Assembly: GCA_016786465.1 (NCBI GenBank)
Contig: JAEUWC010000030.1
Span: 62,001 to 126,000, forward strand
Direction: 5' to 3'
Length of the DNA stretch: 64,000 bases
Source of the DNA: Bdellovibrionales bacterium
Lineage (GTDB): Bacteria; Bdellovibrionota; UBA1018
Under the pieces are notes generated by a model. It had not been told where the DNA came from and made no database searches. It saw only the letters and a program-made list of their open reading frames with translations. A program made the position numbers and the translations under genes. Below are positions 17,675-25,753 of this stretch, piece after piece (the stretch's first letter is position 1; every line of letters starts with the position of its first letter).

Positions 17675-19912
17675 TTACGGATCAATAATATTGGCCAGTT
17701 CCAGACGGGCTGATTCCCAGATGTCTGGGTTGGTTGGCCAGCTGATGTCACAGCGTTGCCAGGTTGGGTCGCTAGCTTGCGCCACGCCGTTTTCCCAAAG
17801 AACTTTTGCAACCATCTGGTCAATAATCTGGCTGACGCGAACTGGATTAATGGCTCGGGCCATTTCCAGATAGTCAACGTCCTGAATTCCCCGGCGCCAG
17901 TGCTTCAAGCGAAGGCTGGCGATAGGGCCATTAAGACCTAAAGATGCCGAAGGGTAAACGCGATCAGTGCCCGGGTAGAACAAGACGCCATCACCATTGG
18001 AATGGTTCCAGCCCGATTCTCCCAGATTGGCGTTGTTCGTGGAACCCAATCCGAAAGTCAGTGCGCTGCTAAACACGTTCGTCTGACCACGACCGCTTTG
18101 ATAGTCGTTATAGTAGGTGCTTTCCCAGAAGAACCAACGGTGGATGCCTTTTTTGTATTGTCCCCAAGGCAGCTGGCGAAGCGCGACGCCGTCGTCTTCA
18201 GTCGCAAAGGATCCACTAGCGGGTCGTTTGCCGTTGTAAGCGTAAAAGCGCTTCGAAGGGTTGGCTTGAACCGATTGCGAAGCAGCTTCCCAGGCATCTT
18301 TAGGTGCGACGGCAAACCAACTTGCGATGATTGAAAGCGAAGGTGCAGCGGTTAGTGTTGGTACCAATGGGGCCGTTGCGAAGGTCATTAAATTTGCTCC
18401 GGGACCGGTGCTGGCTTTTGCCCATGAAGCCCACTGTTCGGTTTGGGCTGTGTCGGTGCTTTCGTCGATCAGGTACAAGAAGCGTTCGGTAGAAGGGCTG
18501 TTGTTCTGAAACCAGGTTTCCCACGCATCCATACGCGTGTTCATCGAGGCTTGCGAAGGCGTTCCCCACGAATTTTTCCACGTGCCATAGGTGTGAATTG
18601 AAAAGACCCCGTTTCCGGTGTTCACGCCAGGTCCGTCGTAACCGTTGGCTGCGGTGAAAAGTGATCCGTCCAGGCGCGGTAGCCAATCGTTTCGTGGGCG
18701 GTCCGCATTGAAAACGTCTGCGCCAGGGTTTGAATCGATCATCGAAATCTTATGGCGATGAGCAACCCTGAAATGTTTCGATCGAATTTCCTTGGAAGCC
18801 GTATCGTCAGCCGTTCCAGCATTGGGCCAAGCGTTGCCCAAGTAGCGTTGGTTGATGTCGCCGTAACCCAAATACAACATCGTTTTTGAAGTTGGAACGT
18901 CGGGCAATGTGAAGCCCCGCACGCGAAGTTCGACGGGAACGGTTTTGTTCACCACACCGTTCACCGAAATGGTGACGTTACCTGTGTAGATTCCAGCGGG
19001 TGCAGACTTTGGAACATAAATGTCGGCCCAAATGCTTTGGTTCTTTCCTGCTGCGACTGTGAAGGTCGGAACGATTTCCATCGGAACTGCAATGTCTGGA
19101 TAGTACTTGTCGTGATCGGGTCGGCTTAGCCAGTTCCCCGAACCTAAACCAGTTCCAGTCCATGGGCGCTGAAAACGCTTCGGAATGTGGCGTTCGTCAT
19201 AATTGTCATACGACAGAAGGCTTAAGCCTTTGATCTGAAGATAACGAACGTGGAAAAGTTCGATGTTTCGGTTCACCCAATTATAGACGTTCGTCGATGG
19301 GGTAGTGCCGATGACCGCTCCGCCTGGGCCGGTCAATTGGTTGAAAGAAACGCTGACTTGATTGACCGCTGTTGTTGCGGCTTCCAAAACCAAGTTGAAT
19401 GCGACGACTTCGTTCTTAGCGGCGAAGGTCTTGATCTTGGTTCCATCCCAAACGCTGTTCACAACTGCGGATGAAGATGTCGTTCCGCGAAGTTCTTCTT
19501 GCGTTACCTTGTCGCCCCCATCGTTTGCCCAGACTGCCGAAAAAGCAGATGCGGTGCTTGCGGTGGGTGAAGGCGAAGGTGACGGAGTACTGGTTACCGT
19601 CGCACTAGGTGAAGGTGATGGACTAGGTGACGGGGTCGCAGTCGGGCTAGGCGAAGCGGTAACCGTTGGAGTTGCGCTAGGCGAAGCGGTCGGTGTCGGC
19701 GAAACAGATGGACTAGATGACGCAGTCACGGACGGGCTTGCAGATGGGGAAGCGCTAGGCGAAGCCGTAGCGCTCACCGACGGCGATGGACTGACCGTGG
19801 TCACTGGGGGGTTTCGGGGTTTGCCGGTCGCGAAAGGGCGGCAGCCTGCGCCAATGATTGACGCGAACACGAAAATCCATTGGGCCTGACGAGCAAAAGC
19901 TGTGTAACGCAT
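17675..19912 (-). CDS. DUF4091/GH123-like lipoprotein with Ser/Pro/Thr linker
   Basis: 745 residues from ATG at 19912, chosen because GGAG stands 5 bases before it and a lipobox IGAGC (Cys24) follows. Residues about 40-120 are a repetitive Ser/Pro/Thr/Ala linker. Next come a beta-sandwich (AGIYTGNVTISVNGVV, PVELRVRGFTLPDVPTSKT) and a TIM-barrel-like catalytic region. It ends in the DUF4091 signature: DGVLFYPGTDRVYPS, ASLRLKHWRRGIQDVDYLEMA. Relatives include the GH123 N-acetyl-beta-galactosaminidase family. An outer-membrane or surface-anchored glycan hydrolase acting on the local polysaccharide is likely. It may trim or release the polymer; the substrate is unproven. Confidence 0.8.
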   Translation of the reverse strand: MRYTAFARQAQWIFVFASIIGAGCRPFATGKPRNPPVTTVSPSPSVSATASPSASPSASPSVTASSSPSVSPTPTASPSATPTVTASPSPTATPSPSPSPSPSATVTSTPSPSPSPTASTASAFSAVWANDGGDKVTQEELRGTTSSSAVVNSVWDGTKIKTFAAKNEVVAFNLVLEAATTAVNQVSVSFNQLTGPGGAVIGTTPSTNVYNWVNRNIELFHVRYLQIKGLSLLSYDNYDERHIPKRFQRPWTGTGLGSGNWLSRPDHDKYYPDIAVPMEIVPTFTVAAGKNQSIWADIYVPKSAPAGIYTGNVTISVNGVVNKTVPVELRVRGFTLPDVPTSKTMLYLGYGDINQRYLGNAWPNAGTADDTASKEIRSKHFRVAHRHKISMIDSNPGADVFNADRPRNDWLPRLDGSLFTAANGYDGPGVNTGNGVFSIHTYGTWKNSWGTPSQASMNTRMDAWETWFQNNSPSTERFLYLIDESTDTAQTEQWASWAKASTGPGANLMTFATAPLVPTLTAAPSLSIIASWFAVAPKDAWEAASQSVQANPSKRFYAYNGKRPASGSFATEDDGVALRQLPWGQYKKGIHRWFFWESTYYNDYQSGRGQTNVFSSALTFGLGSTNNANLGESGWNHSNGDGVLFYPGTDRVYPSASLGLNGPIASLRLKHWRRGIQDVDYLEMARAINPVRVSQIIDQMVAKVLWENGVAQASDPTWQRCDISWPTNPDIWESARLELANIIDP
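19553..19795 (-). repeat. Low-complexity Ser/Pro/Thr/Ala repeat in DUF4091 lipoprotein
   Basis: Roughly 80 codons of near-repeats of SPSP, SASP and TASP units. On the plus strand the DNA shows recurring ggcgaa-ctaggtga-like words. It encodes a flexible tether between the lipid anchor and the folded domains and is a likely site of length variation by slippage. Confidence 0.85.
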
Positions 19913-19931
19913 AGTGACTCCCATGTGGTTA

Positions 19932-19960
19932 ACTATAATTAACAAAATTTAGAAACACAA
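19932..19960 (-). promoter_or_regulatory. Sigma-70-type promoter for the DUF4091 lipoprotein
   Basis: TTGTGT and TATAGT are separated by 17 bases, ending 20 bases before the ATG. The spacing and -10 are good and the -35 matches three of six consensus positions, including TTG. Confidence 0.5.
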
Positions 19961-20104
19961 AGGAAATGAAATACTAAACAAGTCAGGTACTTAGAGTGGA
20001 AAAAACGGGAAGGCCGGATAAAGCACTGACTTTCGGAGGTTAAAAAGGCGACAAAATGAATCAACTGCCCGGAATGACTGGGTTTGTTGCAAAGCGGTAT
20101 TTTC

Positions 20105-20133
20105 TTGCTTTTTAATAACGCGACGCATATAAA
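20105..20133 (+). promoter_or_regulatory. Sigma-70-type promoter for the lipoprotein/TolC-like gene
   Basis: TTGCTT and TATAAA are separated by exactly 17 bases, with about 60 bases to the chosen ATG. The 247-base divergent gap (19946-20192) holds this promoter and the opposite one and no convincing gene. Confidence 0.55.
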
Positions 20134-20192
20134 TACGCGCCCCTATAGGTACATTGCGAATTTGTTTCAGCTTTTCAAGTGCTTGGAGCTCT

Positions 20193-21830
20193 ATGTTTTT
20201 GAAAGTCATCGCTCGCTCTTCCCTTCTGATCACCTTGGTTGTCCTTAGCGGTTGTTACAACTCACTGAAGGAAGTGGATGGCGATTACGCGGGTGACTTT
20301 AGCCGAATCGAAAACGGAAAGCTCACGACCGCTCGGGTCGCCACTCGCGTCAATCCTTTGAGCAACGATGATTCCGATTTCTTTTTGGAACTTACGGACC
20401 AGGCGAGTCAGAGGAAGATCGCTCACCTAGAGGTGCGTCGCCTTTGGGGCAACAAGTTCACGGTAAGAAGCAATCTTCTGAATGGCAACGAAAAAATCCG
20501 AATGCAGGCACACGGAACTTGCGCAGACGAAGTTGCAACGCAGAAAAGAAAAGTGACTTCTGCAGTCACTACGATTTGCGCGCAAAAGGACGTCATTAGC
20601 CTATTTTCAACGGATCAAAGCGGCAAATATCGAGTCTTTATTTATCTGACCAAAGTGGGCAAAGAAACACCCGACGAAAAAGGAACAGGCAAGTATTCGT
20701 TGAATGATCTTTTCAGTCGAGTGATGACGGACAATTACGAATCTCGCGTCGCTTCAGAAAAGCTTTATCAGTCACATCAAGAAATCAAACTTTTCCGGTC
20801 TCAGCTTTATCCGTCCCTAAGCTTGGCGACTGTCGTTTCGTTTATCGCTAATCCCTTGTTTTCAGTTTCAACGATCGGTTCGCTGGTTCCGTTTGTTTTT
20901 CCAACCAACTGGTTCCGTTTCGATACACGTCGGGCGACCTACCAAGCCGAAGTCATGGCGTACAAATCCTTGGTCGCGAACCAAATGAGTTTGACTGAAG
21001 ATATTTATCACCAGATCATTCGCGACCGTCGTGCGATTGAAACGCTGAAGTCGATCGGAAAATCGATCGACGAACGCCGCCTGATTGTGGCCCAGAACGT
21101 AGAACTGGGACTGGCGCCGGACACCGACCTTTTCGAATTCGAAGACCTTTTTTACAAAAACCGAACTGACATCGGAAAACTAGAGCAGGGCCTGGTCACG
21201 CAGTATGCGATCCTTTCACGGGGTGTTGGACTTTCGCCGCGAGACGGAATCAAGGAATTGGTTGAACCTAAGGTTCAGCCCGACCTGTCGGCGTTGAAGC
21301 CCTTGAATCCAGAAGACTTGATGGCCGCTGCAAAAAGCGGTTCTTTAGAAATTCGCCAAGGCCTTTTCCTGGAAAACGCAGCCGCCTTTCATGTGAACGC
21401 AGAAACTTTTTCATTCATCAACCCGGGCGAATGGATCAGCCTGAGCGCCGGGATTTTCCACCGTGTGAAGATCGCAAAGTCGGCCTTGAAAAGCGTCACG
21501 CTTCTTCGCGAACAAACCGAACTTTCGGTTGAATCAAACGTGATTGCACTTTGCGCGACTTACAACCAGCTTTTGGAACAAAGCCGCGACCTGGATAAGA
21601 ATATCGAGAATCGCAAAAAGGTCTTGGACCGCACCGAGCAAAACTATCGCGCGGGTACCGCATCAGCTTTGCAAGTTCGTGGCGTGCTTGAAGGAATGCA
21701 ACAGCTAGAAATCGAAAGGTCGAATCTGCAAAGTGCGTTTGCAGTGGTGAGCGGAAAAGTGGATCGCTTGCTTTGGCAGAAAGAATATTTGAAGGCGCTT
21801 CAACTTGACGTGAAGCAAGTCACTTTCTAA
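20193..21830 (+). CDS. Lipoprotein with N-terminal GDYxGxF domain and TolC-like C-terminal domain
   Basis: 545 residues from ATG at 20193 (GGAG at 4-5 bases). Lipobox VVLSGC, Cys21. Residues 22 to about 170 are a beta-rich domain starting VDGDYAGDFSRI with a possible Cys pair (GTCADE, TTICAQ). From about 185 the outer-membrane-efflux pattern begins: DNYESRVASEKLYQSHQEIK followed by LYPSLSLATVVSF, long amphipathic helices, an internal repeat after residue 370 (SGSLEIRQGLF) and a final helical hairpin (YRAGTASALQVRGVLEGMQ). TolC-family proteins form outer-membrane/periplasmic channels. The added N-terminal domain resembles the short lipoprotein of the Wza operon. It may be a second export or surface-delivery conduit for this locus. 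Confidence 0.72.
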   Translation: MFLKVIARSSLLITLVVLSGCYNSLKEVDGDYAGDFSRIENGKLTTARVATRVNPLSNDDSDFFLELTDQASQRKIAHLEVRRLWGNKFTVRSNLLNGNEKIRMQAHGTCADEVATQKRKVTSAVTTICAQKDVISLFSTDQSGKYRVFIYLTKVGKETPDEKGTGKYSLNDLFSRVMTDNYESRVASEKLYQSHQEIKLFRSQLYPSLSLATVVSFIANPLFSVSTIGSLVPFVFPTNWFRFDTRRATYQAEVMAYKSLVANQMSLTEDIYHQIIRDRRAIETLKSIGKSIDERRLIVAQNVELGLAPDTDLFEFEDLFYKNRTDIGKLEQGLVTQYAILSRGVGLSPRDGIKELVEPKVQPDLSALKPLNPEDLMAAAKSGSLEIRQGLFLENAAAFHVNAETFSFINPGEWISLSAGIFHRVKIAKSALKSVTLLREQTELSVESNVIALCATYNQLLEQSRDLDKNIENRKKVLDRTEQNYRAGTASALQVRGVLEGMQQLEIERSNLQSAFAVVSGKVDRLLWQKEYLKALQLDVKQVTF

Positions 21831-21856
21831 GTCCCAAGCTGCTCAGACCAACCCGA

Positions 21857-23449
21857 TCAGCGATTCAACTGATCTTCTTGTTCGATCCATTCCAAAAGCC
21901 TTGCTTCGGCATACTGGATCGCTTTTTCGGGTGGGTACTTCGAAGATTCGATTTCCGTCGACAGACGGATCATGCTTCCTTCCGTGCTGACTTCTTGGAA
22001 GGCCAGGCGCTTGATTTGGTTCAGCGCCCATTGAATCTGGTGTCCCAGGTAATTTGCTGTTTCAACGCCATTGATTCGGTACCAGTAAATGACCAAAAGC
22101 CGGTATCCGTCTCGGTCGACAATCATTCGCATGGCGGGAAACTCACGATTCTTCAGCCGAATCGTGGTTTCCGAACGCTCAAGAAGTTCGTAACTTTCAG
22201 ACCGGTAGCAAAGTTCCGGGGGATGACCGATCTTTCGACTGTTTTCGGAATGGATCCAATAGAAGTAGACCGGTTTTGAATGAACTTCGCTGGCGCCCGC
22301 TTTCGCCGCAGGGCTAAACTTAAACATCTTTGCATCGCGGGTCCCGACGATGTCGTAGACGGCCTGATCCATCGGAAGTTCTGTTGGTTTCCAGCTTTGG
22401 AGATCCAGCTTAGGAAGGGGGTCGCGCACGGCTTGCATCACGGTTCGGGTCGGTTGTTGCATTCCCGCCAGAAGGATTAAGGCCGCGATTGCAATGGTTA
22501 CTGTATAAACGCTCAGGGCGCTGCCCGAGAAAATCCGGGAAAAGTCCGGCCACTGAAATGATTTCAATTGTGGCTTAGACGCCTTCCTTTTTGGCGCCCA
22601 ACGGGCAGGTACCTTGACTGCGAAGGCAAGCAGGGCGATCGCGACGGCCACGGTGAAGACACCGATGATGTCGTGCCCGGTCTTTCCGAATGCGAATTCG
22701 CCATACCCCATCGCAACAAAAACACAGATGGTCAGGATGCGTACCAGGTTGGCAGCGATGGCGACGGGAACTAATGCTGCGGTCATCAGCCAGCTTCGAA
22801 CCTTGGATTCTTCCAGGTAGATCAGAACAAAGCCAATCGTAAGCACCGTGAAAAGAGTGTTCATTCCGCTGCACGCGTCGACGATGGTGACGGAATGGTT
22901 GCCGAAGTGGATCTGATTGCCGATGTGAGAAAACGAAACGCCCATCGCCAACGTTGTGTAGTCAATGATGGTTGCAGCTAAGATCGTACCCAGTTCGCGA
23001 AGACCTAAGGTCATTTGGGCAACGAAAAACCCAGGAATCGGGACCAAAAGCAGAAGGTAAAAAAGAGGGAACCTATAATGATAGAAAGTTTCGCGGCCGC
23101 CAAACCACAAAACAACCCACCAAAACCAAAGGACCAAGGCCGCGCCTTGGATCACGGTGATTTGTTGGGCAGAACCCAAAAGCTGCAAAAGTAGGATAAA
23201 AACCAGGGCTGCGATCAGCGCCCATTTCGGGAAAGGCTTGAAGGAAACACGGGATTCTGTCCGTTTCCTTTCATTCCACGCCATCCATGCCGCCGCAAAA
23301 GGCACATAGATCGCGTGATCATAATACGAAACAGCTTCCTGTGACCGAACGACCAAAGCCTGAAGGCCAGGAATGAAAAAAAAGGCGGTGGCAATTGCTG
23401 CCACCACCTTTTTTGAGACTTCAACTAAGCTAAGTGTTTTAGCCTTCAA
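21857..23449 (-). CDS. Exosortase fused to EpsI domain
   Basis: 530 residues from a TTG start. Residues 1 to about 285 are an exosortase with about eight membrane helices. The cysteine-protease-like triad lies in DACSGMNTL (Cys193), AANLVRI (Arg237) and KTGHDIIG (His259). After a basic linker and another helix (about 315-335) follows an EpsI-type periplasmic domain with HPPELCYRSESYEL and YWYRINGVE. Exosortases cleave and sort PEP-CTERM proteins, and EpsI is the partner found with the XrtA group, often fused as here. The gene begins 9 bases after the stop of a PEP-CTERM protein, its obvious substrate. Confidence 0.93.
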   Translation of the reverse strand: MKAKTLSLVEVSKKVVAAIATAFFFIPGLQALVVRSQEAVSYYDHAIYVPFAAAWMAWNERKRTESRVSFKPFPKWALIAALVFILLLQLLGSAQQITVIQGAALVLWFWWVVLWFGGRETFYHYRFPLFYLLLLVPIPGFFVAQMTLGLRELGTILAATIIDYTTLAMGVSFSHIGNQIHFGNHSVTIVDACSGMNTLFTVLTIGFVLIYLEESKVRSWLMTAALVPVAIAANLVRILTICVFVAMGYGEFAFGKTGHDIIGVFTVAVAIALLAFAVKVPARWAPKRKASKPQLKSFQWPDFSRIFSGSALSVYTVTIAIAALILLAGMQQPTRTVMQAVRDPLPKLDLQSWKPTELPMDQAVYDIVGTRDAKMFKFSPAAKAGASEVHSKPVYFYWIHSENSRKIGHPPELCYRSESYELLERSETTIRLKNREFPAMRMIVDRDGYRLLVIYWYRINGVETANYLGHQIQWALNQIKRLAFQEVSTEGSMIRLSTEIESSKYPPEKAIQYAEARLLEWIEQEDQLNR

Positions 23450-23458
23450 GTCGTCTAA

Positions 23459-23728
23459 TTACTCGAGGTCTTTGTTCTTGCGGCGCGCCTTCATTGCGAC
23501 GATTCCGCTGCCTGCTGCAAGAAGCAAAAGGGTGGTTGGTTCTGGTGCGCCACCGCCGCCGTTGTCCTGGCCAGGAGGATGAGCTGGGGTTTGTGGTCCC
23601 GAGTGGTTTCCGCCTTCGTTGCCACCGCCACGGCCTTCGTGTTTACGGCCACGGCTGAATGCGTTTGCATCCTGCGTTGCGATCAAAGTTGCGGTTGCGA
23701 CAAAAAGAGCTACTAAAATTTTGGTCAT
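23459..23728 (-). CDS. PEP-CTERM sorting-domain protein, 89 residues
   Basis: The start at 23728 is chosen for the signal peptide MTKILVALFVATATLIATQ ending DANA, with AGGGA 6 bases before the ATG. The short mature part (about 37 residues) is Gly/His/Pro/Asn-rich with no cysteine. It is followed by the C-terminal sorting signal PEPTTLLLLAAGSGI, a hydrophobic helix, and the basic tail KARRKNK. This is a complete exosortase substrate with almost no folded domain, directly upstream of the exosortase in one operon. After cleavage the tiny Gly/His-rich peptide could be bound to or co-exported with the exopolysaccharide. Confidence 0.92.
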   Translation of the reverse strand: MTKILVALFVATATLIATQDANAFSRGRKHEGRGGGNEGGNHSGPQTPAHPPGQDNGGGGAPEPTTLLLLAAGSGIVAMKARRKNKDLE

Positions 23729-23934
23729 AAAAAATCCCTGGAAAAAAAGTCCCCTAAAAAGACGGTTAAAAGATGTCGCACCTAGTAACATATTTTCTTC
23801 CGATTGATACTCAAAAATCGAAAAATTTTCGTCAACTTTTTCGACCCAATAATTACACAACCGGAGTTTCAAAAAAGTGACAATTGACTAACTGCGTCAG
23901 ATACCTTAGTTAAGGTGGACCGCTGGGGAATTGC

Positions 23935-24297
23935 ATGAAGAAAGGCTCCCGAATGGGCATGGGTGGTCTGCCAAATAGCTCAGTCATTTTTGATTCAGGC
24001 GCATCCGCCTTGGCCTTATTTTTAGGGCTTTTCGGAGCATTTGCTCGCCTTTCAGTGGCGCGTTCTGCTTCAAGGTTGACTAGGGCGGCTCGAGGGCAGT
24101 TCTTCACTTTCGGGGGGCCTAGACGCAGTAGCACTGGGATCACCCTGGGGTTCAACCCGACTCGATCAGCGCGGTCAGCGACGCATCGAAGCTTCGATGC
24201 TTGGGCGGGAAAGGCGGTTTTTGGGGTACAAAACCTGAGCACAAGCTCACAGTATTTTTGGAATAAAACCCCGACCTGGGAGGGGTCCATTCGATGA
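23935..24297 (+). CDS. Doubtful 120-residue ORF or structured leader before the hotdog operon
   Basis: ATG has GGGGA 5 bases upstream and the stop overlaps the next ATG as ATGA, both features of a coupled gene. Against it, the product is Ser/Arg/Gly-rich without a recognisable fold, and it uses AGG, AGA and GGG codons that neighbours avoid. An equally long frame lies on the other strand. The region contains an 18-base perfect palindrome and a TGAGC-ACAA-GCTCA hairpin followed by T-rich DNA. The 206 bases before it (23729-23934) contain no gene. It may be a real small protein or a regulatory leader. Confidence 0.25.
   Translation: MKKGSRMGMGGLPNSSVIFDSGASALALFLGLFGAFARLSVARSASRLTRAARGQFFTFGGPRRSSTGITLGFNPTRSARSATHRSFDAWAGKAVFGVQNLSTSSQYFWNKTPTWEGSIR
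24183..24200. promoter_or_regulatory. 18-base perfect palindrome upstream of the hotdog operon
   Basis: GCATCGAAGCTTCGATGC is its own reverse complement without a spacer. It lies 94 bases before the MaoC-like operon start and is a candidate operator for a dimeric regulator, or the tip of an RNA hairpin. Confidence 0.35.
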
Positions 24298-24704
24298 AAA
24301 GATCCTATTTGGTCACTGAACGCGACATTCGCCGATTTTCGCAGGCCATCGGCGCCCCTGAACCCAGGAAGGCAGCCGACGGGCGTCTGATTGCAGAACC
24401 CCTGTTTTGCCAAGTCTTCATGTTTGAAGACGTGCCTGTTTCTGAATTGGCTTCGGACGGATCTCCAAAGGAAATCAACGTCGACATTCCCGCCAAGCGC
24501 ACGGTGGGGGGCGGAAGCGATTTTGAAATTTTTGGTCCGGTTTTTTCGGGCGACACCTTGACCGTCCATTCGAAATTGAAAGGCGTTACAGAAAAATCAG
24601 GAAAGAGCGGCACTTTGTTTCTGGTGCAAGTGGAAACCGAATTCACCAATCAACAGGGTCAGCAAATCGCCCGGGAGACCGCGACGTATGTCAAACGCGA
24701 CTAG
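24294..24704 (+). CDS. MaoC-like N-terminal (FAS1-type) dehydratase-fold protein
   Basis: 136 residues with a strong ribosome site (GGAGGGG, 8 bases before ATG). It starts YLVTERDIRRFSQAIGAPEP and contains INVDIPAKRTVGGGSDFEIF, GDTLTVHSKL and FLVQVETEFTNQQGQQIARE. This is the pattern of the non-catalytic or substrate-gating MaoC_dehydrat_N hotdog fold. It overlaps the next gene, which carries the catalytic half, by 17 nt. Together they should form a heteromeric hydratase for a 3-hydroxyacyl or related thioester. It heads a five-gene operon. Confidence 0.82.
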   Translation: MKRSYLVTERDIRRFSQAIGAPEPRKAADGRLIAEPLFCQVFMFEDVPVSELASDGSPKEINVDIPAKRTVGGGSDFEIFGPVFSGDTLTVHSKLKGVTEKSGKSGTLFLVQVETEFTNQQGQQIARETATYVKRD

Positions 24705-25098
24705 TCTTCCGAAAACCCATCGTTTGAAAATCACTCCGACAGAGACACAAGTTTTCATGTTCAGTGCAGTTACTTGGAATCGTCACCAAATCCATTTTGA
24801 TTTGAATCAAGCCAAGAAAGAAGGATTTCCTGCCGTCGCTGTTCAGCGCGGGCTACTTGGAAATTTCTTAGCAAGAATGGTCACTGAATGGGCCGGTAAC
24901 CAAGGAAGACTGGAACGTTTGCAGTGGAAGGTCTTGCAAAGTGCGTTTCCGGGTCAGGAACTGGAATGCATTGGGCAAATCAAGGAAACTGGTTCTTCAG
25001 TCAACCCAGGTCGGGTTATCCTAGAAGTCCGAATCCTGAATTCAGAAGACGCTGTAATTGCTTCGGGCGAGGCCGTGGTTCAACTTCATGAACGTTAG
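24688..25098 (+). CDS. MaoC-like hydratase, catalytic hotdog subunit
   Basis: 136 residues. VFMFSAVTWNRHQIHFDLNQ carries the hydratase-2/MaoC active-site pattern, with Asn, His and Asp in N-x-H-x-I-H-x-D. It is followed by AVAVQRGLLGNFLARMV, where relatives have hGpL. The partner is the preceding N-type gene. MaoC hydratases act on trans-2-enoyl or 3-hydroxyacyl thioesters (CoA or ACP). In this operon, with two acyltransferase-like genes, the pair may tailor an acyl group destined for a polysaccharide or protein. The substrate is unknown. Confidence 0.82.
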   Translation: MSNATSLPKTHRLKITPTETQVFMFSAVTWNRHQIHFDLNQAKKEGFPAVAVQRGLLGNFLARMVTEWAGNQGRLERLQWKVLQSAFPGQELECIGQIKETGSSVNPGRVILEVRILNSEDAVIASGEAVVQLHER

Positions 25099-25753
25099 TC
25101 AAATTTTTTCAAATATTCGGGCCGCGACAAAGCGAGTCGGTCTGATCCGAGCCCTTCAGCAGTTTGTGGCTTATGCCCTAAACAAGGCTTTCGTTTTTTC
25201 TCGCTTCGACGTGATCTATCTGACGCGCGATCGATTGGTTGCCTTAAAACCGGAAAAGTACGTAGGCTATGAAACCCGCATCGCGACTGAAACGGATCTT
25301 CTTGAAATGAAGAAGGATCCGGCTTGGGAAATTACGGACGAACTTTTTTCAGGATTCAAGAATGGTGATGTCTGCCTGGTTTCCTATGTCGGAGGGAAAC
25401 GAGCAGGTTACACCTGGGTGCACACAAAAGGCCAGCCCCGCTTAGTTCCAGGGCTACGAATTTCAGTTCCGGATGACTATATCTATAACTTTGCGGGCTA
25501 CACGCACCCCGATTTTCGCGGGGCGGGACTTCAGCCTTATCGCCACAACCAAACACTGAATCGTCCGGAATGGAAAGATAAGAAGGGGATGATTGGATAC
25601 GTGGCGGCGACCAACTTCAGCTCGAAACAGGGTCAGTCCAAAAGCGGCTATCAGCCACTGGGGACGATTCGGCTGATTGGCTTTAAGGGAAAATTCTTCG
25701 CCCTATTTTCAAAAGAACTATCCCAACTAGGAATTCGAAAGCTTTCATCATGA
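25088..25753 (+). CDS. GNAT-fold acetyltransferase-like protein
   Basis: 221 residues from ATG at 25088, inside the end of the previous gene (11-nt overlap). An upstream in-frame start is ignored because it would run deep into that gene. The core reads RAGYTWVHTKG, YIYNFAGYTHPDFRGAGLQPYRHNQ and GMIGYVAATNFSSKQGQSKSGYQPLG, close to the GNAT acetyl-CoA loop (here G-A-G-L) and the N-x-x-S helix. Substrate unknown. It is translationally linked to the CheR-like gene by ATGA. Confidence 0.7.
   Translation: MNVSQIFSNIRAATKRVGLIRALQQFVAYALNKAFVFSRFDVIYLTRDRLVALKPEKYVGYETRIATETDLLEMKKDPAWEITDELFSGFKNGDVCLVSYVGGKRAGYTWVHTKGQPRLVPGLRISVPDDYIYNFAGYTHPDFRGAGLQPYRHNQTLNRPEWKDKKGMIGYVAATNFSSKQGQSKSGYQPLGTIRLIGFKGKFFALFSKELSQLGIRKLSS

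Noticed and set aside
19362-19889. 175-codon plus frame rich in Gly/Asp/Val/Glu repeats
   Set aside because: Antisense shadow of the Ser/Pro linker of the DUF4091 lipoprotein.
23804-23835. TTGACG and TATCAA before the PEP-CTERM gene as a promoter
   Set aside because: Spacing is 20 bases, too long for a standard sigma-70 promoter. No sigma-54 TGGC-N-TTGC pattern was found either.
23910-24569. 219-codon minus-strand frame over the hotdog operon start
   Set aside because: Half of it is antisense to the clear MaoC-type gene, its composition is Arg/Pro/Ala-rich without fold pattern, and no ribosome site was seen.
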